NCBI RefSeq assembly: GCF_907165205.1
Contig: NC_058190.1
Coordinates: 41,900,116 to 41,964,115, forward strand
DNA: 64,000 nt
Origin: Coccinella septempunctata
Taxonomy: Eukaryota; Arthropoda; Insecta; Coleoptera; Coccinellidae
Direction of reading: 5' to 3'
Shown: positions 11,238 through 23,105 of the stretch, one piece after another
How the letters are laid out: the number at the start of each line of letters is the position of its first letter
Position numbering within the stretch: the stretch's first letter is position 1
The notes under the pieces: model-generated
Seen by the model: the letters and a program-made list of their open reading frames with translations, nothing else
What the model was told of the DNA's origin: nothing
Database searches by the model: none
Program-made: the position numbers and the translations under genes

Positions 11238-12041
11238 ATAGATGAGGCTTTTAACAGGAAAATACTACCAGATTGTTAATACAAGGGGCAAAAATTTTTT
11301 AACGCTAGTTACAGAATTACAGAAACTGAGCACTTAGAACTCGAAAAAAGAATTGGTAAATCCTGTGCCTCTTCGTGAAAAGTACGTAAGAAATGATCCA
11401 AACACAAGGTTTGTTTGGCGTCCTGTATCACTAAAAGTGGAAACGCCTTCAAAAATTTATCATTCCTTATCTTCTGTGAAACTTGACGTTGACAACTCTA
11501 ATCGTTAATGTACAGTTCTCTCGGCCTGGCTGGAATACCTTAGTCAATCCGGTTTCTGAATTTTTATAGTTGTCAGGCTCAATGTCCTTTCAACTTATCG
11601 TTTCAAATATTATTTTCACCAACTTCGGTGTTGTTGCTAAGGGTTCCCGAAGGAATTATGTGGACTAGAAGGAAATATATTAACAGCTGGATAGTTTTCC
11701 CATTATGATGTTTTCATTTTGGTTGATTCTATCTACGACTGGTGCCTACAGAAGGCACTGAGTTAGACTAATCCAGTTGAAAATTAGATCACTATATCCC
11801 CATTCAATTAAAATCTATCAATACCAATTATGCAATTTCAATATTTGTGAACTAAATAGTTCCTTAAACCATCCCTTAAACATACATTGAAAAAGGAAAA
11901 TTTGGGAAGGGATTTTGAAAAAATCAAACAGTGTATAAAATTAATTCTGAAAAGAAATTCATTTATTCCAAACGATATGAAAATTCCTCATTGCGGCAGT
12001 TAAAATTTAGTCTGATTCATTTTGATCTTGAACGAGTTCGC
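11238..12041. other. Spacer downstream of the Gly/Asn-rich gene
   Basis: No gene seen. TTTATT at 11962-11967 is the likely poly(A) signal (AATAAA on the - strand) of the gene ending at 12042. Confidence 0.5.
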
Positions 12042-13986
12042 TCAAAAATGCCTGTTTCCTCCTCTTCCTATGTTGTTGTTGTTACCTCCCAGTCTCCCTG
12101 CCCCATGTGAAGGCTTAGATCCTCCTCCTACAGGTCCTCTTTCTGCATGCTGTTGAAATCCTCCCCCATAACTTGGTACTATGAAACTGGCTAGCAGGAG
12201 AATTGTCAACATGAAAAACTGAATCTGTAAAAAATTTCACATTCGAGGACCAACTTTTTTAATTGTGAATTTTTCAATATTCCTACTAATTTCTTAATCT
12301 AGGTACATTATGAGAGAATTCAACTCCATGAACTCTGGTCAGAATCCATCCGATTACAAAATATATCATTAAATTGCCTAGAATTATATTTATAAAATTG
12401 CTTCATATTGATAGAAGGATGTAGAAAAGCCATTACTCGAATATTGACAACAACAATATTACATGTGTTGGTTGTCTGAAAAGTGTCTATATCTATAGAT
12501 ATAGATCAACAGATTCATTTTGGTGAATTAAAATACAATCTTCTACAAGTCGAGAAAAGCAATCATAGACCATATATTCTCACGAAGGGGATGCATATAT
12601 TGCATAATTATCTTGTAAAAGTAAATAATGAATGAATAATTTATTGTGTGCAACAATACTTTATTAAAATCGTCGGGACAATGGAAAACTCTTCATAACA
12701 AGGTTCATTAACCTGGTTAAGCTGCTTCGATTAGTATAAATTCCTAGCCCCATCAGGATGTTGATTTCATAGGTGAATACCATAAAATAAAATATACTTA
12801 CTTCTTAATCGAAAAAATTCTTTAGTCTATGTAATCCTAATTTCACCCGAAAATCATTCTTTTCTTAACTTAAATTAAATCAGAAACATAACATCTATTG
12901 ATATAAAAATAAACACCTGTTGAGAACTGAGTCAACCTAGCTAATCACCACGGAATGTCAACAGAATATAATGATATAATTTTTTTGGGAGAATATTTTG
13001 TAATTTTTTCAATGAAAAATTTGAAGAGAAGTTGAGAAGATTCAAGTTCTCAAAGGTATGCAGGGTTAGTCTTTGTCTCGTACAAATATTTTAACTGTTG
13101 AGGTTAAAAGAAGCACTTTTTACTCATACCATTTTTTCCGATTCAGACCTGATAAAAAGATATAGCCATTTTAAGTTTTCATAATGAGCTGTGCCATCCC
13201 AGAACAGAATAACCTTCAGAATAACTAGCTAAATCTGTGACACTACACATCTGTGGATCTTTTAAAAAGAGTAACATTCGGTCAAAGTACCTAATTTTTC
13301 GAATTTCTCAGATATTTTTCATTTTTGAACATACGTGAAAATATGAAGATTACTTTTATTTTACAAAACGTTCAAATATTCATTAGGTAGCGTCCAACTC
13401 AGTTTCAAGATTTGGTTTATTTGAAGTATTGGTATTTTCATAGTACCTAATGGTTATATTGAGAAAACTCGAAGACGTGGATGATATCTTGTGTTCGAAA
13501 AAGATTCATCAAATAAATGATGGGCGAGTCAAATACTCGCCCTGTATAACTGAAAATTTGGATAATAAGTGATTCACTGAAATATAAGTAAGACTTTTCA
13601 GTTTTCACAAAGATGGAAAATATCTCTTGTATTTAAACGACTCTATCCATGTTTGAGAAAAGAGAAGAAAAACATACCCATCTTTCAAGATCACCTTGCA
13701 CATTATTCTATTTATATTCTCAGCAACGATCAAACTCGTTTTCAATGAGCTCCGTTATTCCAACGATTCAAATAGCCCTGGTCCCTGAGAGTTTTGGAAT
13801 ATTAATATTATTATGATTTTTGTGTATCTGATTTATTCAAAAGAATTCGCTTCGTTAGAACTAAACACCTTTTTTGAACTTTGAACAGAGATGTACGGCG
13901 ATTGGTAGATGAAAAATAACTTTTTACTCTCTTCATGCAAGTCTCGGATATTGTTTTATTGCACTTACCATGAATTTCCCGATCAT
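12042..13986 (-). CDS. Small Gly/Asn-rich secreted protein
   Basis: Exon 1 is 13986-13969 (MIGKFM, donor GTAAGT). Exon 2 is 12224-12042, after acceptor TTTTTTACAG. The intron is phase 0. The product is 66 residues. The hydrophobic part FFMLTILLLASFIVPSYG ends the signal peptide near residue 26. The mature peptide is about 40 residues, basic, Gly-rich, with NNNNIGRGGNRHF at the C terminus and no cysteine. A second AG six bases further on would drop two residues (IQ) from the signal peptide. It is too short to be found as an uninterrupted reading frame; it was recognised from the two-exon plan shared with its neighbours. A short, basic Gly/Asn-rich secreted peptide fits an antimicrobial role, but this is inference. 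Confidence 0.7.
13061..13544. mobile_element. MITE-A copy 3
   Basis: About 484 bp with left end CAGGGTTAGTCTTTGTCTCG and right end ACTCGCCCTG. Internal text matches the other copies (for example CTAAATCTGTGACACTACAC). It lies in the intron of the Gly/Asn-rich gene. Confidence 0.8.
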
Positions 13987-14048
13987 TCTGTCGTTTGTTC
14001 AGTGATCTGAATCAAAAGTTACTGTCTATTTGGGTTGAAAAGATATCC

Positions 14049-14055
14049 GTTTATA
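14049..14055 (-). promoter_or_regulatory. TATA box of the 12042-13986 gene
   Basis: TATAAAC on the - strand, 63 bp before the ATG at 13986, the same spacing as in the paralogous pair. Confidence 0.5.
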
Positions 14056-14639
14056 GTACAGATTCACGGTGAAGTCCCTTATACGAGATGAGGATCAGAT
14101 TTTCGGAGAAATGTTAATCGGATTACATCATAAATATTCTCAATGTTATTACAATTTTATTATCTTCGTATTGGGAATTTGTTATGTTGATAAATAAAAT
14201 AAGAGTGAGCTATTTACACGATAATTATGGGCTTATGAAGGTTAATTGAATTGAAATGATATCATTTTGTTTGTTTATAGAATAAAGCGAATTACTTTCT
14301 CCAAGATGTTTTTGTTTGAGGTTGACAATTGCATAGTGTTTTAATTCTCAGTATCGATAAATTGTCACTTATGTATTTTGTACCTACTCACTCACCTCCT
14401 CATTCCATTTAATAGAAAGAAAGCATTCCTTTTTTTTTCAAAATAAAATTGCATTATGTATGAAAAAAGCTGCGATTGATTTTTACTCGAACCATGAGCA
14501 TGAGCAATAATTGAAATCTCCGGTCCTATAGTCAGCGTTGCCAAGGCTGTCAAAAATGAGCAAAAATGACCTAATTGCTCCTCTGTCTGAAAATCGGAGT
14601 GTCCTATTACTGTCCTAGGTTATGAAGTTCATCAACAAT

Positions 14640-16240
14640 TGATGATTCGATATAGTGAATTGCACCCCAGAGGGCCTATCAAAGTGAACTCGAAAATGAA
14701 AAATGGAAAAACAAAAAAGTCAGTTGAAACTTCCTCAAGACCGAACGGTATTGCCGAGATCGATGAAATTCTCAGATTTATTACTAAAAGAGTTGCTCTT
14801 TCAGAATATGTATCACAGTTGGACCTACGATAATTTTCCTGGAAGATACGAGACCTAAAGTTGACCTTCGAAAAATTCCCAAAAAGATGGGGTCAGTTAA
14901 AACTTCCTCAAGACCGAACGGTTGCGCCCAGTGGCGGCTCGTGGTCATGAGAGCTGAGGAGGCTAATAGTTTTCGAGGAGTGTTGGAACAAACTCTTATC
15001 AGTCAATAAAGTATACTTCTTCAATAAAATGAAAAGTTGCCAGTTCTAAGACTAATTTTCAATGCAAGGGGATGCTATATGCTCCTTTGACTTGTTATGC
15101 CTTTCGATAGAACGCGGCGGTATATTTTTCAAATCTGAAAACCTCGTTTTGAACCATGAAGTATATTCTGTTTGATGAGAAAATAGTAAATATGGCCAGC
15201 AGAATAATTTTTCCCGTTTGATCGATCCAGTTAACCAATCACATTTATCGTACCAAACAACACTGAAACCTCTATTCTGACGATTTTCGGTAGACTTTAG
15301 TGTAATTAAATTTGGTGGAGGTCTTGTAAAGGTTTTAACAACGTGTACAGTTAATTCTCAATATTCAATTCCATTTTATTTTTTGATCCGTATCAGTACT
15401 TACCCCTAACGCCCTAACAAAACAACCTATCTTAACAAGAATATATCACAAATTTCCCGAAGTTCCAGTTCTCCAAGAAGTCGTTACATTCAAATTGAAA
15501 ATTGAAATCATAACAACTACCGCCGAACAACGCCCCTACCGCCGGAGATCATGCGAATATAGTCGAAGACGGCACGAAAGAATCGATGGAGAACAGGGGA
15601 GCTGTGCCTCCTCTGGTAAATTTTACGGGCGAATATGGTACAGTAAGTCAGCTGAATTCTTGTTCGGCTAGTATGTGAGTCCAGAGAACGTATGCGTGAG
15701 TTACACTATCAACGGAAGCAGTAGGCCCAACAGCCTCCGTCCGAACCGATTGAAGTCCTAGGAAATATTAACATTCGACGCGGCGGACGCGTACGCGGCC
15801 GGTGGATTGTATGATTGTTATGCTGGATTTTTATGAGCGGAGGACCGAAAAATGAACTAATTTTTATCTGAATATCTAGTTCAGGTGTTCGGAAAATTTA
15901 TATAGAAAATAAGGACATGCCCAAAATGAATGTTTTTTAGCTCTAAGCTTTATGAGGAGGCTTAGCCTCCCTTGCCTCCTCTGACGAGCCGCCCTTGGTT
16001 GCGCCGAAATGGATGAAATTTTCAGATTTATCACTAGAAGAGTTGCTCTTTCAGAATATGTATCACGTTGAGATCTACGATAATTTTTCTGGAAGATAAT
16101 CGACTCGTAAGATGACCTTCGAAAAATTCCCGGGAAGTTTGGTTCACTTAAAACTTCCTCAAGATCCTCTATCTCTAGAGAGGTTGCTCTTTTAGAATAT
16201 GTATCACGTTTAAATCTACTATCATTTTTCTGCTAGAGTT
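14640..16240 (+). repeat. Satellite-like ~170-bp repeat block, split by a hAT-like MITE
   Basis: Units contain CTTCCTCAAGACCGAACGGT, AGAGTTGCTCTTTCAGAATA and GACCTTCGAAAAATTCCC. Copies run 14700-14928 and resume at 16006-16240. The same unit occurs inverted at 22615-23105. The short open frame at 14639-14833 is repeat sequence, not a gene. Confidence 0.75.
14921..16005. mobile_element. hAT-like MITE with exact 8-bp target duplication
   Basis: Element 14929-15997 (1,069 bp). Ends are CAGTGGCGGCTCGT and, as reverse complement, CAAGGGCGGCTCGT. GTTGCGCC is duplicated at 14921-14928 and 15998-16005, the 8-bp size of the hAT superfamily. The flanking satellite unit is restored exactly by removing the element plus one duplicate. 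No transposase is seen inside; the middle (15530-15800) is GC-rich. Confidence 0.88.
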
Positions 16241-16604
16241 CACCTAATTAAAAAGTTGAAAAATGGAAAAATTTAAAATTTGATTTTCTGGTTATCAGTG
16301 TTAGATATCCGAAAGTTTGGTTTTCGAACAATCGAACACTCTAAATCTATTGCGAGAAATTACATTTTTAAAAAATTTCAAATTTCAATCTGCGATATCT
16401 CCTGTTATATTCCTCCGATCCAATTGAGATCTCTAGTTTTTTTAATCAGCGTTGCCAAGGCTTCCACCCTAGCACAAAGAATAAATTTCGCAAATCTCGA
16501 TTTTTTGGGTCAAGTGGTATCCCTGATGATATAAAAAAAACGAAATACCTATACAGAGTGAGTCAAAATTATTTGACAATTCAACATTCCACATGGCGAA
16601 AGGC

Positions 16605-16919
16605 CTAGGGCGGCCAAGACTGCAAATCCCCCACCGGGGAAATATATTTAGGAAGGGAAATGAAGGATGTGTTCATAAATATGGTCAGAGACTCAACGAG
16701 ATTAATCAGTGGATTGGTATTTAATTCAGGAATATTTGGGGCCGTATATAAGCTGAAAATACAACCTATATATGCGACCATTTTCGATTCCACATATTGA
16801 CCGTCCAATGAGAAATTAATTGTTGTGAACGAATTTGTACAATTAGTGGAAATGATCAATGTGCTGTTAACTTCTATTCCAAAGGCAGATGGCGGATAAT
16901 TACACTGTGTAAATTACTT
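16605..16919 (-). CDS. Possible terminal exon of an unrecognised extracellular protein
   Basis: A - strand open frame from a possible acceptor (TTTACACAG, near 16906) to the TAG at 16605 codes for about 99 residues. It reads CNYPPSAFG at the start, has NST, NCT and NTS glycosylation-type sites, and ends LQSWPP. Composition looks protein-like, not repeat-like. I found no upstream exon, the preceding frame is closed by a stop, and I do not recognise the family. It could be a captured gene fragment or chance. Confidence 0.25.
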
Positions 16920-17253
16920 ACAGAACAACAGTTAAATTTTCCAGGGTATGTGTAGGGATCTACAAAATTAATTTCAGTTTGATTTTCTATAGAATTGAGT
17001 TTGGTAAATTTTCAAGGATTGCATTTCTCGCTAATTAGTCAGCGAATTGAAAATTTATGTTTGCATGGTGATATGTAATTTGATGAAACTCGAATGGCAA
17101 CATATCAGTGATTGCCATGCAGAATCAAACCAATTTCTGAATCACCATGTTTCCAGTTTTCGAAACGTTTCCAGATTTGGAAGGCTATATATCTCCTGAA
17201 TATTATTGAGGATCTCATAAGATAGTTCGAAGACATAGAGGGGCCACATAATA

Positions 17254-18511
17254 CACTGCGCAAAAAAATTAACGCACATTCTGAAAATCTCAATTTTAAT
17301 GAAAGTTAACTCTACATTGACTTTATAACTTATTTTTTATGTTCTCTCGGGAAGGTTTTGAACAAAACAAGACACATTAAATGGAAGAAAAATTCAGGAT
17401 TTCACCGAATCTTATGTGAAAGAAGAGAAATGAACAATTTTCAAAATACTGAAATGCTGAGAAGTGATTTAATACTTGGTACTTGCGCGCACGATGGGGT
17501 CTGGCCTTATCGTCCATAAAAATGAAATTTTCACGAATGTATGGGGCAAATGGCACTACATGCTCTTCAAGAAATACTTATCAGCATTCATAGCTCCATT
17601 ATCACTGACCACTAGGTCTGTGCGAGCAGTCAAAGATATTCCACCCCATACCATAATCGATACTCCCCCGAAACCAGTAATATTCAGGAAATTGCACTGA
17701 GCATATCTTTCATGTGGACGTCTGTCTACAAGGGAACGTCGATCACAATGGTAGAGGCAGAATCTAGACTCATCTGTGAAGAGAACTCTTTCCCAATTGG
17801 CCTCTTCCCAATGGATATGCTCTCTCGCAAAATCCAAACGCGCCCTTCGATGGGCTGGGGTAAGAGCTGGGCCTCTTGCCGCGACACGAGGCCTTAAATC
17901 ATATTCTCTGAGGCGATTTCTTATTGTCTGAGTGCTAATTTGCACCTCATGAGTTTGCTCAAGCTGCATTTGAAGGAGGCGAGCGGTTGCAAACCGTTGT
18001 CTCAACGAAGAAACTCTCAAGTAACCTTCTTGAATGGCAGTTGTTACCCGTGGTCTACCCTGTCCTGGTCTTCGGACATTCATACCTGTCTCCCTGAATC
18101 GCTGCAACATTCTGGACACACTTGTATGGGAAACTCCAAACCTTTCTGCAATTCTTGTGTATGTCCACCCTTCTTCTCGCAAAACTACCGCTTGGGCACA
18201 TTCCTTTTGGGTCAAATTGCGTGTTTCGCGTTGCATAGCGATCGAGTGTACAAAATCAAACGAAAAAAAACTATTGATCACTAGAATTGATCGAGAACAA
18301 CTGATTTTAGAATGGAGCCAATTCATTCAAAATCTGATAATATCATCTTTTTTTATTCCTGCTGGGAAAAAACATCTGTATTGAAGAAAACCGTTGAAAG
18401 TGGATAACATATGCATGCATAATTCTGATAAAAATAATTATCATTGAGAACACCTTCAGTTGTAGAATAAATTTGAGATTTCCATAATGTGCGTTAATTT
18501 ATTGCGCAGTG
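17254..18511 (-). mobile_element. Tc1-like transposon, internally deleted
   Basis: Terminal inverted repeats CACTGCGCAA(A/T)AAATTAACGCACATT (about 27 bp), with TA on both sides. On the - strand the transposase probably starts at 18236 (MQRETRNLTQKE). It has two helix-turn-helix segments (ERFGVSHTSVSRML; LRVSSLRQRF), GRPR, the first catalytic Asp (LFTDESRF) and WGGIS. A frameshift/stop at about 17556 follows. The second Asp region (MDDKARPH, near 17512) is in another frame. About 150 residues, including the last acidic residue, are missing before the left end. Element length is 1.26 kb against about 1.6 kb for intact Tc1. It is dead but with well-kept ends, so it could be moved in trans. Confidence 0.9.
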
Positions 18512-19346
18512 TATTTTAAAAATATTTTTCGCTAAATTCCTATTTCAAAATCAGATCATCCCTTACAATTTTTTCTTTGTCTCCAATATGCGTGCAACAT
18601 GAATTAAAAAAAAAAAAATATCAATTCTAAATAATAATAATGAAATGTAATTTTGGAAATTCTCAGTCTTCTTCTTCTTCTTTATCTCATAAAGATAAAG
18701 TGTAGGGAACTCGAGTTTATGAGCAACATTTTATCAATATGAACTGAATAACTTATTTTACGTTCTCTCAGAAAACATCCTGTATATAAAAACCATAAAT
18801 TATCCACACTGAACTGGATATGAAATCATAAACCTAAGTCGTGATATACTGAAGTTCATACGTCACCTTCTTCTTGGAAAGTTGATCTTATGAATAAACC
18901 TCAGTTCATTATGATGATTTATAGGATGATAATATGCTTGCTTGCAAGAAGAAGGCGTTCACAATAATCTCGAATTCATTGCGGAAGGTGAGATGGTGGC
19001 TGTGGCATAAAACGATGCTCTAAACTAAAGAAGAGAATCGAACAGCTTGAGTTCGATAAAATAGACGTTCTCAAGCAAGGTTGATGGGATCTTCAATTTG
19101 AAAAAAAAATACGTGAAGAAGTTAATTAACGTCGATACAAAGTAATTTTTTGCAGGAACACGTTCGTGATCTCACCAGTCATTTCTGCCAGTTGGAGTTC
19201 TTACTGGTTATTAATTGCATTGTTACAATTTATTCTGTAAGAAAAAACAGTATCCATTCAATTCATTTTGATTTATTCATCATTATGGTTCACCTGTACA
19301 GATATATAAAGAACGAAGTTGGGATTTTTGTGGGAGTTTACTATGA
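18512..19346. other. Intergenic spacer
   Basis: No gene supported. It includes an A-run and a short CTTCTTCTTC tract near 18668. TTTATT at 19272-19277 is the likely poly(A) signal of the gene ending at 19347. Confidence 0.5.
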
Positions 19347-20605
19347 TCATTGGTAATGCTCCCAGTTGTTTCCGTGGATATCTGCTGGATTTGATGATTT
19401 AACCGTCTTGAAATTGTCGTATCCAAGTTCGAGCCTAGCTTCTTTTTTGTTACTTGGCACAAGAAGTGGTTCAAACTCCTCATAATCTGGAATACTGGTG
19501 CTTTCAACTAGTAATCCCGTAACGCAAAGTAATAGGAAAACCTTTGATACCTAAAAAAGACAGTGAGATACCTATTATATCTAGTAGTCGTTATCAGAAT
19601 TGGAGAAAAAGTAAACAGATTTCCTTTTCTGGTTTACGAAATATTTGAAATTATTGGGTGAAAAATAGATTTTACTGAATGTGAACTCATTTTTCAACTT
19701 ATATCCATGTCCATATTGAACTATGACTTGTACAGAGTGATTCTAGCTATTCGTATTTGCTGTTGAAAAATGTTATTTTTAGTGTTATCTGACAAACGAT
19801 GAGAAAATTTAAATGAATTTAGGAATATAGTATCTCATTTATTTGATGAATCTTTTTCGAACACAAAATATCACCTACTTCTCCCAGTTTTCTCATTATG
19901 ACCATTACGTACCATAATAATACCAAAAATTCAAATAACTCTTCAAACTAAGATGGATGCTATCTAATGAATATTTCAACGTTTTGTAAAATAGAAGTAT
20001 TCGTCATGTTTTCTCGTATAATGCGCAGTTTTCCAGTAATTTGATGTTCAAAAATTAAAAAGTGTCTGTGAAATTTGCAAAAATGGGTACTTTAGCTGAA
20101 TACAACTCTGTTAAAAAGATCCACAAGTGTGTAGTGTCACAGAGTTAGCTGGTTATTCTGAAGGATATTTTGTTTTTCAAGGTGCACAGCTCATTATGAA
20201 ATCTTAAAATGGCTTTACCTTTTTTTCAGGGCCGAATCAGAAAAAATGGTATAGGGAAAAAGTGTTTCATTTTTCTTTTGACCTCAAGAATCTGTTAAAA
20301 TATTTGTACGAGACTCACCCTCTATATCCTATAAATAGCAGATCCCAAATTCGACTTTCAATCAAATAAGAATAGGTTAGGTGTGAAGTTAGGTGTTAGG
20401 TTAATATTTCGATACATATTATCGATTATTATCAAAAAAAACGAACTTTTTTCATCATATTATTCGGTTAGTATTAATTGTGTGGAAGTTGAATCATGAT
20501 GATAAGGCATTGTAGACTATTTCAAATTTTTCAATTATCTACTTGAAACTTTTTCTTATTTTCATAAAGTATTAGGTATGAATGAGTAGTACTTACGAGA
20601 TACAT
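19347..20605 (-). CDS. Small secreted acidic peptide
   Basis: Exon 1 is 20605-20597, only three codons (MYL) before GTAAGT. Exon 2 is 19550-19347, after acceptor TTTTTTAG. The intron is phase 0. The product is 70 residues. MYLVSKVFLLLCVTGLLVES is the signal peptide. The mature part (about 50 residues) is hydrophilic and mildly acidic (IPDYEEFEPLLVPSNKKEA at its start), ending NNWEHYQ, with no cysteine and no repeats. It differs from the Gly/His-rich neighbours but has the same gene plan, so it may be a diverged member or an independent gene. No clear TATA box is seen at the usual distance. A MITE-A copy sits in the intron. The family is not recognised. Confidence 0.68.
19733..20322. mobile_element. 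MITE-A copy 4 (worn left end)
   Basis: Internal sequence matches the family (GTTGAAAAATG, TTTGATGAATCTTTTTCGAA, ACTACACA-type tract inverted). The right end is GAGACTCACCCT. The left end is degenerate (CAGAGTGATTC). Confidence 0.7.
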
Positions 20606-21946
20606 CTTCGTTGAACCTTCTTTCTTTCGATATCACAGAAAACAATGAGCAATTAAACCAATGGAGTCCCCAGCACAACTTGCAATTAAATCATTTATGG
20701 AAATTTCATGCCAGATTCTTTCACATACACGTAGACAAATCGTTTTCTAAGGCAGTATGGGTTTCCACTTCTTCAAGTGATGAAATGTACTGACCATGAC
20801 TATTTAGAGTCTCATGAATTACTAAAAAAAATAAATCGCTCGCTTGAGAGGATTTCTCACTGAACTTAGATGATAATTAAAGCAAATGGGGATTATTGCA
20901 ACATTTGACGCTTACACCTCCTCAAGTCGTGCTAAAGGCTCGTCTTCTACAACATGTTTTACACACCTTGGTGTGTATTGGATTTCACTCCTTTTCTGAT
21001 CATCTGAATAACGACCAGACTACATAAATCATCTAGAAAACAATAGTCGGTTAATACCATACTTTTGGCAAACCAGATTAGAATCAGTGTAGAAAGTTGT
21101 TTGTGAAATTTAACAGTTTACTTTCAGCAACAATGATATTGGTCCAAGAGACCACTCAAAGCCCACATCGACGGTATTGCTTCAATTTTTTTGGGGCCAA
21201 CCTTCTGTTGTATCGATCTTCAACTTCAATGTAAAATTTTCCTTCCTCAAAGCTTGCAGTCTAATTTTTCACTATAAGATACGAAGGACACTGATATGTC
21301 TAAGTTTTTTCGAAAGGGAGGGTTAGGAGAATTGGATTCGAATATGATCAAAACTAAAAATTGAAAATTTGTCACACGAAAATTGTTATGATACCTTCTT
21401 TTTCTTATAATACAGAAAATATTTCAGAATTGTCGATAATTTGAACACTGCCCATAACTATAGGACATTTATGTACGTTATTTCCGAGTTTTGATCACAT
21501 CATACCTCAAATATATGGACGTAGTTGGTTATGTATTTATCGTCAAAACTTTTGGGATCGTGGAATTTCATCAATGTTACGACGTCATAATGAATATTGT
21601 GCTGATGAAGCCTCTGACGTGTTCTGAGAACTCATTATTCAAGGGAACTCACTCTATTTAAAATTTTATGTTCAAATGTGGAAACCTATCAGAGGAAGTA
21701 ATGATCAACTTTTGAACTTCAATGTAGGTATACTTTATTTCCCTGAATATTTACATTTCATGTAGTCCCAATTATCCAAATTATTGCAAACATCGGACAA
21801 TTTGCATCTCTTATAATTTTAATTAATAATGTCACATATTGGATAACCATTGAAGATGAAAATTGTAAAAACAACATTCAACTGATGGGTACGTAAGGCT
21901 TCAAATTGAAAATATCGAAGCATATCTCGATAGTCCATATATTTGA
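20606..21946. other. Intergenic spacer
   Basis: No gene or repeat recognised. Short open frames lack coding character. TTTATT near 21734 may be the poly(A) signal for the His-rich gene. Confidence 0.4.
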
Positions 21947-22278
21947 CTATCCATGATGATGGTGATGGTGTCCATGGTGATGTGAAGAGTGGTGGTGATG
22001 GTGAGACTGATGATGATGGTGATGATGATATGGCCATGGATTGTAGCAGTTAGGATAACAAGGCAGTGCACTCCTTTTGATTATCGCACCTCCAGAGGAC
22101 CAAAATAGCATAGTGACTATCACTAACACCTAAAAAATGATAACATTATGCGATATTCTATTCACTACTAGAAAAGAACAATTCGAGAAATATCAAGCAG
22201 AAAACAGAAATTATCGAATAAGACATTTTTTCTAAAAAGAATAGGAATATTACTCACCGAAAGTAGTTTAGTATTCAT
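21947..22278 (-). CDS. Small His-rich secreted protein
   Basis: Exon 1 is 22278-22258 (MNTKLLS, donor GTGAGT). Exon 2 is 22129-21947, after acceptor TTTTTTAG. The intron is 128 bp, phase 0. The product is 67 residues. The signal peptide runs to about residue 22 (VLVIVTMLFWSSGGA). Then IIKRSALPCYPNCYNPWPY with two cysteines three residues apart, and a tail of about 25 residues that is mostly His (HHHHHHQSHHHHH and more), ending HHHHHHG. Poly-His tails bind Zn, Cu or Ni, so metal binding in the haemolymph or at a surface is a fair inference. TATAAAAAAG at 22335-22328 lies 50-57 bp before the ATG. The other - strand frame over the exon (Pro/Ser-rich) is a shadow. Confidence 0.75.
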
Positions 22279-22327
22279 GTTTCTCTGGAAGATGATAAAA
22301 ATATGAAATGGAAGAATAATGAATTCT

Positions 22328-22335
22328 TTTTTATA
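22328..22335 (-). promoter_or_regulatory. TATA box of the His-rich gene
   Basis: TATAAAAA on the - strand, 50 bp before the ATG at 22278. Confidence 0.6.
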
Positions 22336-22614
22336 GTTAATCGTTCGCCAAATTTATTTGCCAATACTCAAGGAAATGAGCTCTGATACGAGGAAATTCT
22401 CAAGTGTGTATTTTCTGTAAATATGAGCCGTTTGAAAATAATCAATGATTACTATTTACTTATTGTCACCTTCCATTTAGCACTTTACCTGAGGGAAATA
22501 CCAAGGTGGTAGGTTGAACAATTCTTTCGGAATATATGCTCAATCGGAATGAAACAAATTCCTTGACATTGTTTGTTATTGCTTCGAGTGCTTGAGGTAA
22601 TAATTTTGAGCGAC

Positions 22615-23105
22615 CTCATCTTTTTGGGATTTTTCGAAGGTCAACTTTCGAGTCGTTTATCTTTCAATAAAAGTTACCGTAAATAGAAATGTGATACATA
22701 CTCTGAAAGAGCAACTATTTTAGTACTAAATCTGAGAATTTCATCCATTTAGGTGCAACCGTTCGGTCTTGACGAATCTTTAACTGAACCCATCTTTTTC
22801 AGGATTTTTCGAAGGTCAGCTTTCGAGTCGTTTATCTCTAAATAAAAGTGACCGTAAATGGAAATGTGATACATATTCTGAAAGAGCAACTCTTCTAGTA
22901 CTAAATCTGAGAATTTAGTCCAATTCGGCACAACCGCTAAGACTTGAGGAAGTTTCAACTGACCCCATCTTTTTGGGAATTTTTCGAGGGTCAGCTTTCG
23001 AGCCGTCTATCTCTCAATAAAAGTAATCGTAGATAGAAATGTGATACATATTCTGAAAGAGCATATTTTTTAGTCCATCTCGACAGGAGGAAGTTTAAAC
23101 TGACC
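22615..23105 (-). repeat. Three tandem units of the ~170-bp satellite
   Basis: Three successive units share TTTTTCGAAGGTCAGCTTTC, GAGTCGTTTATCTCT and TGTGATACATATTCTGAAAG. They are inverted relative to the block at 14640-16240. The open frame at 22749-22958 lies wholly inside the repeat. Confidence 0.85.

Noticed and set aside
17476..18384. + strand frames (several, up to 116 residues)
   Set aside because: Antisense shadows of the Tc1 transposase.
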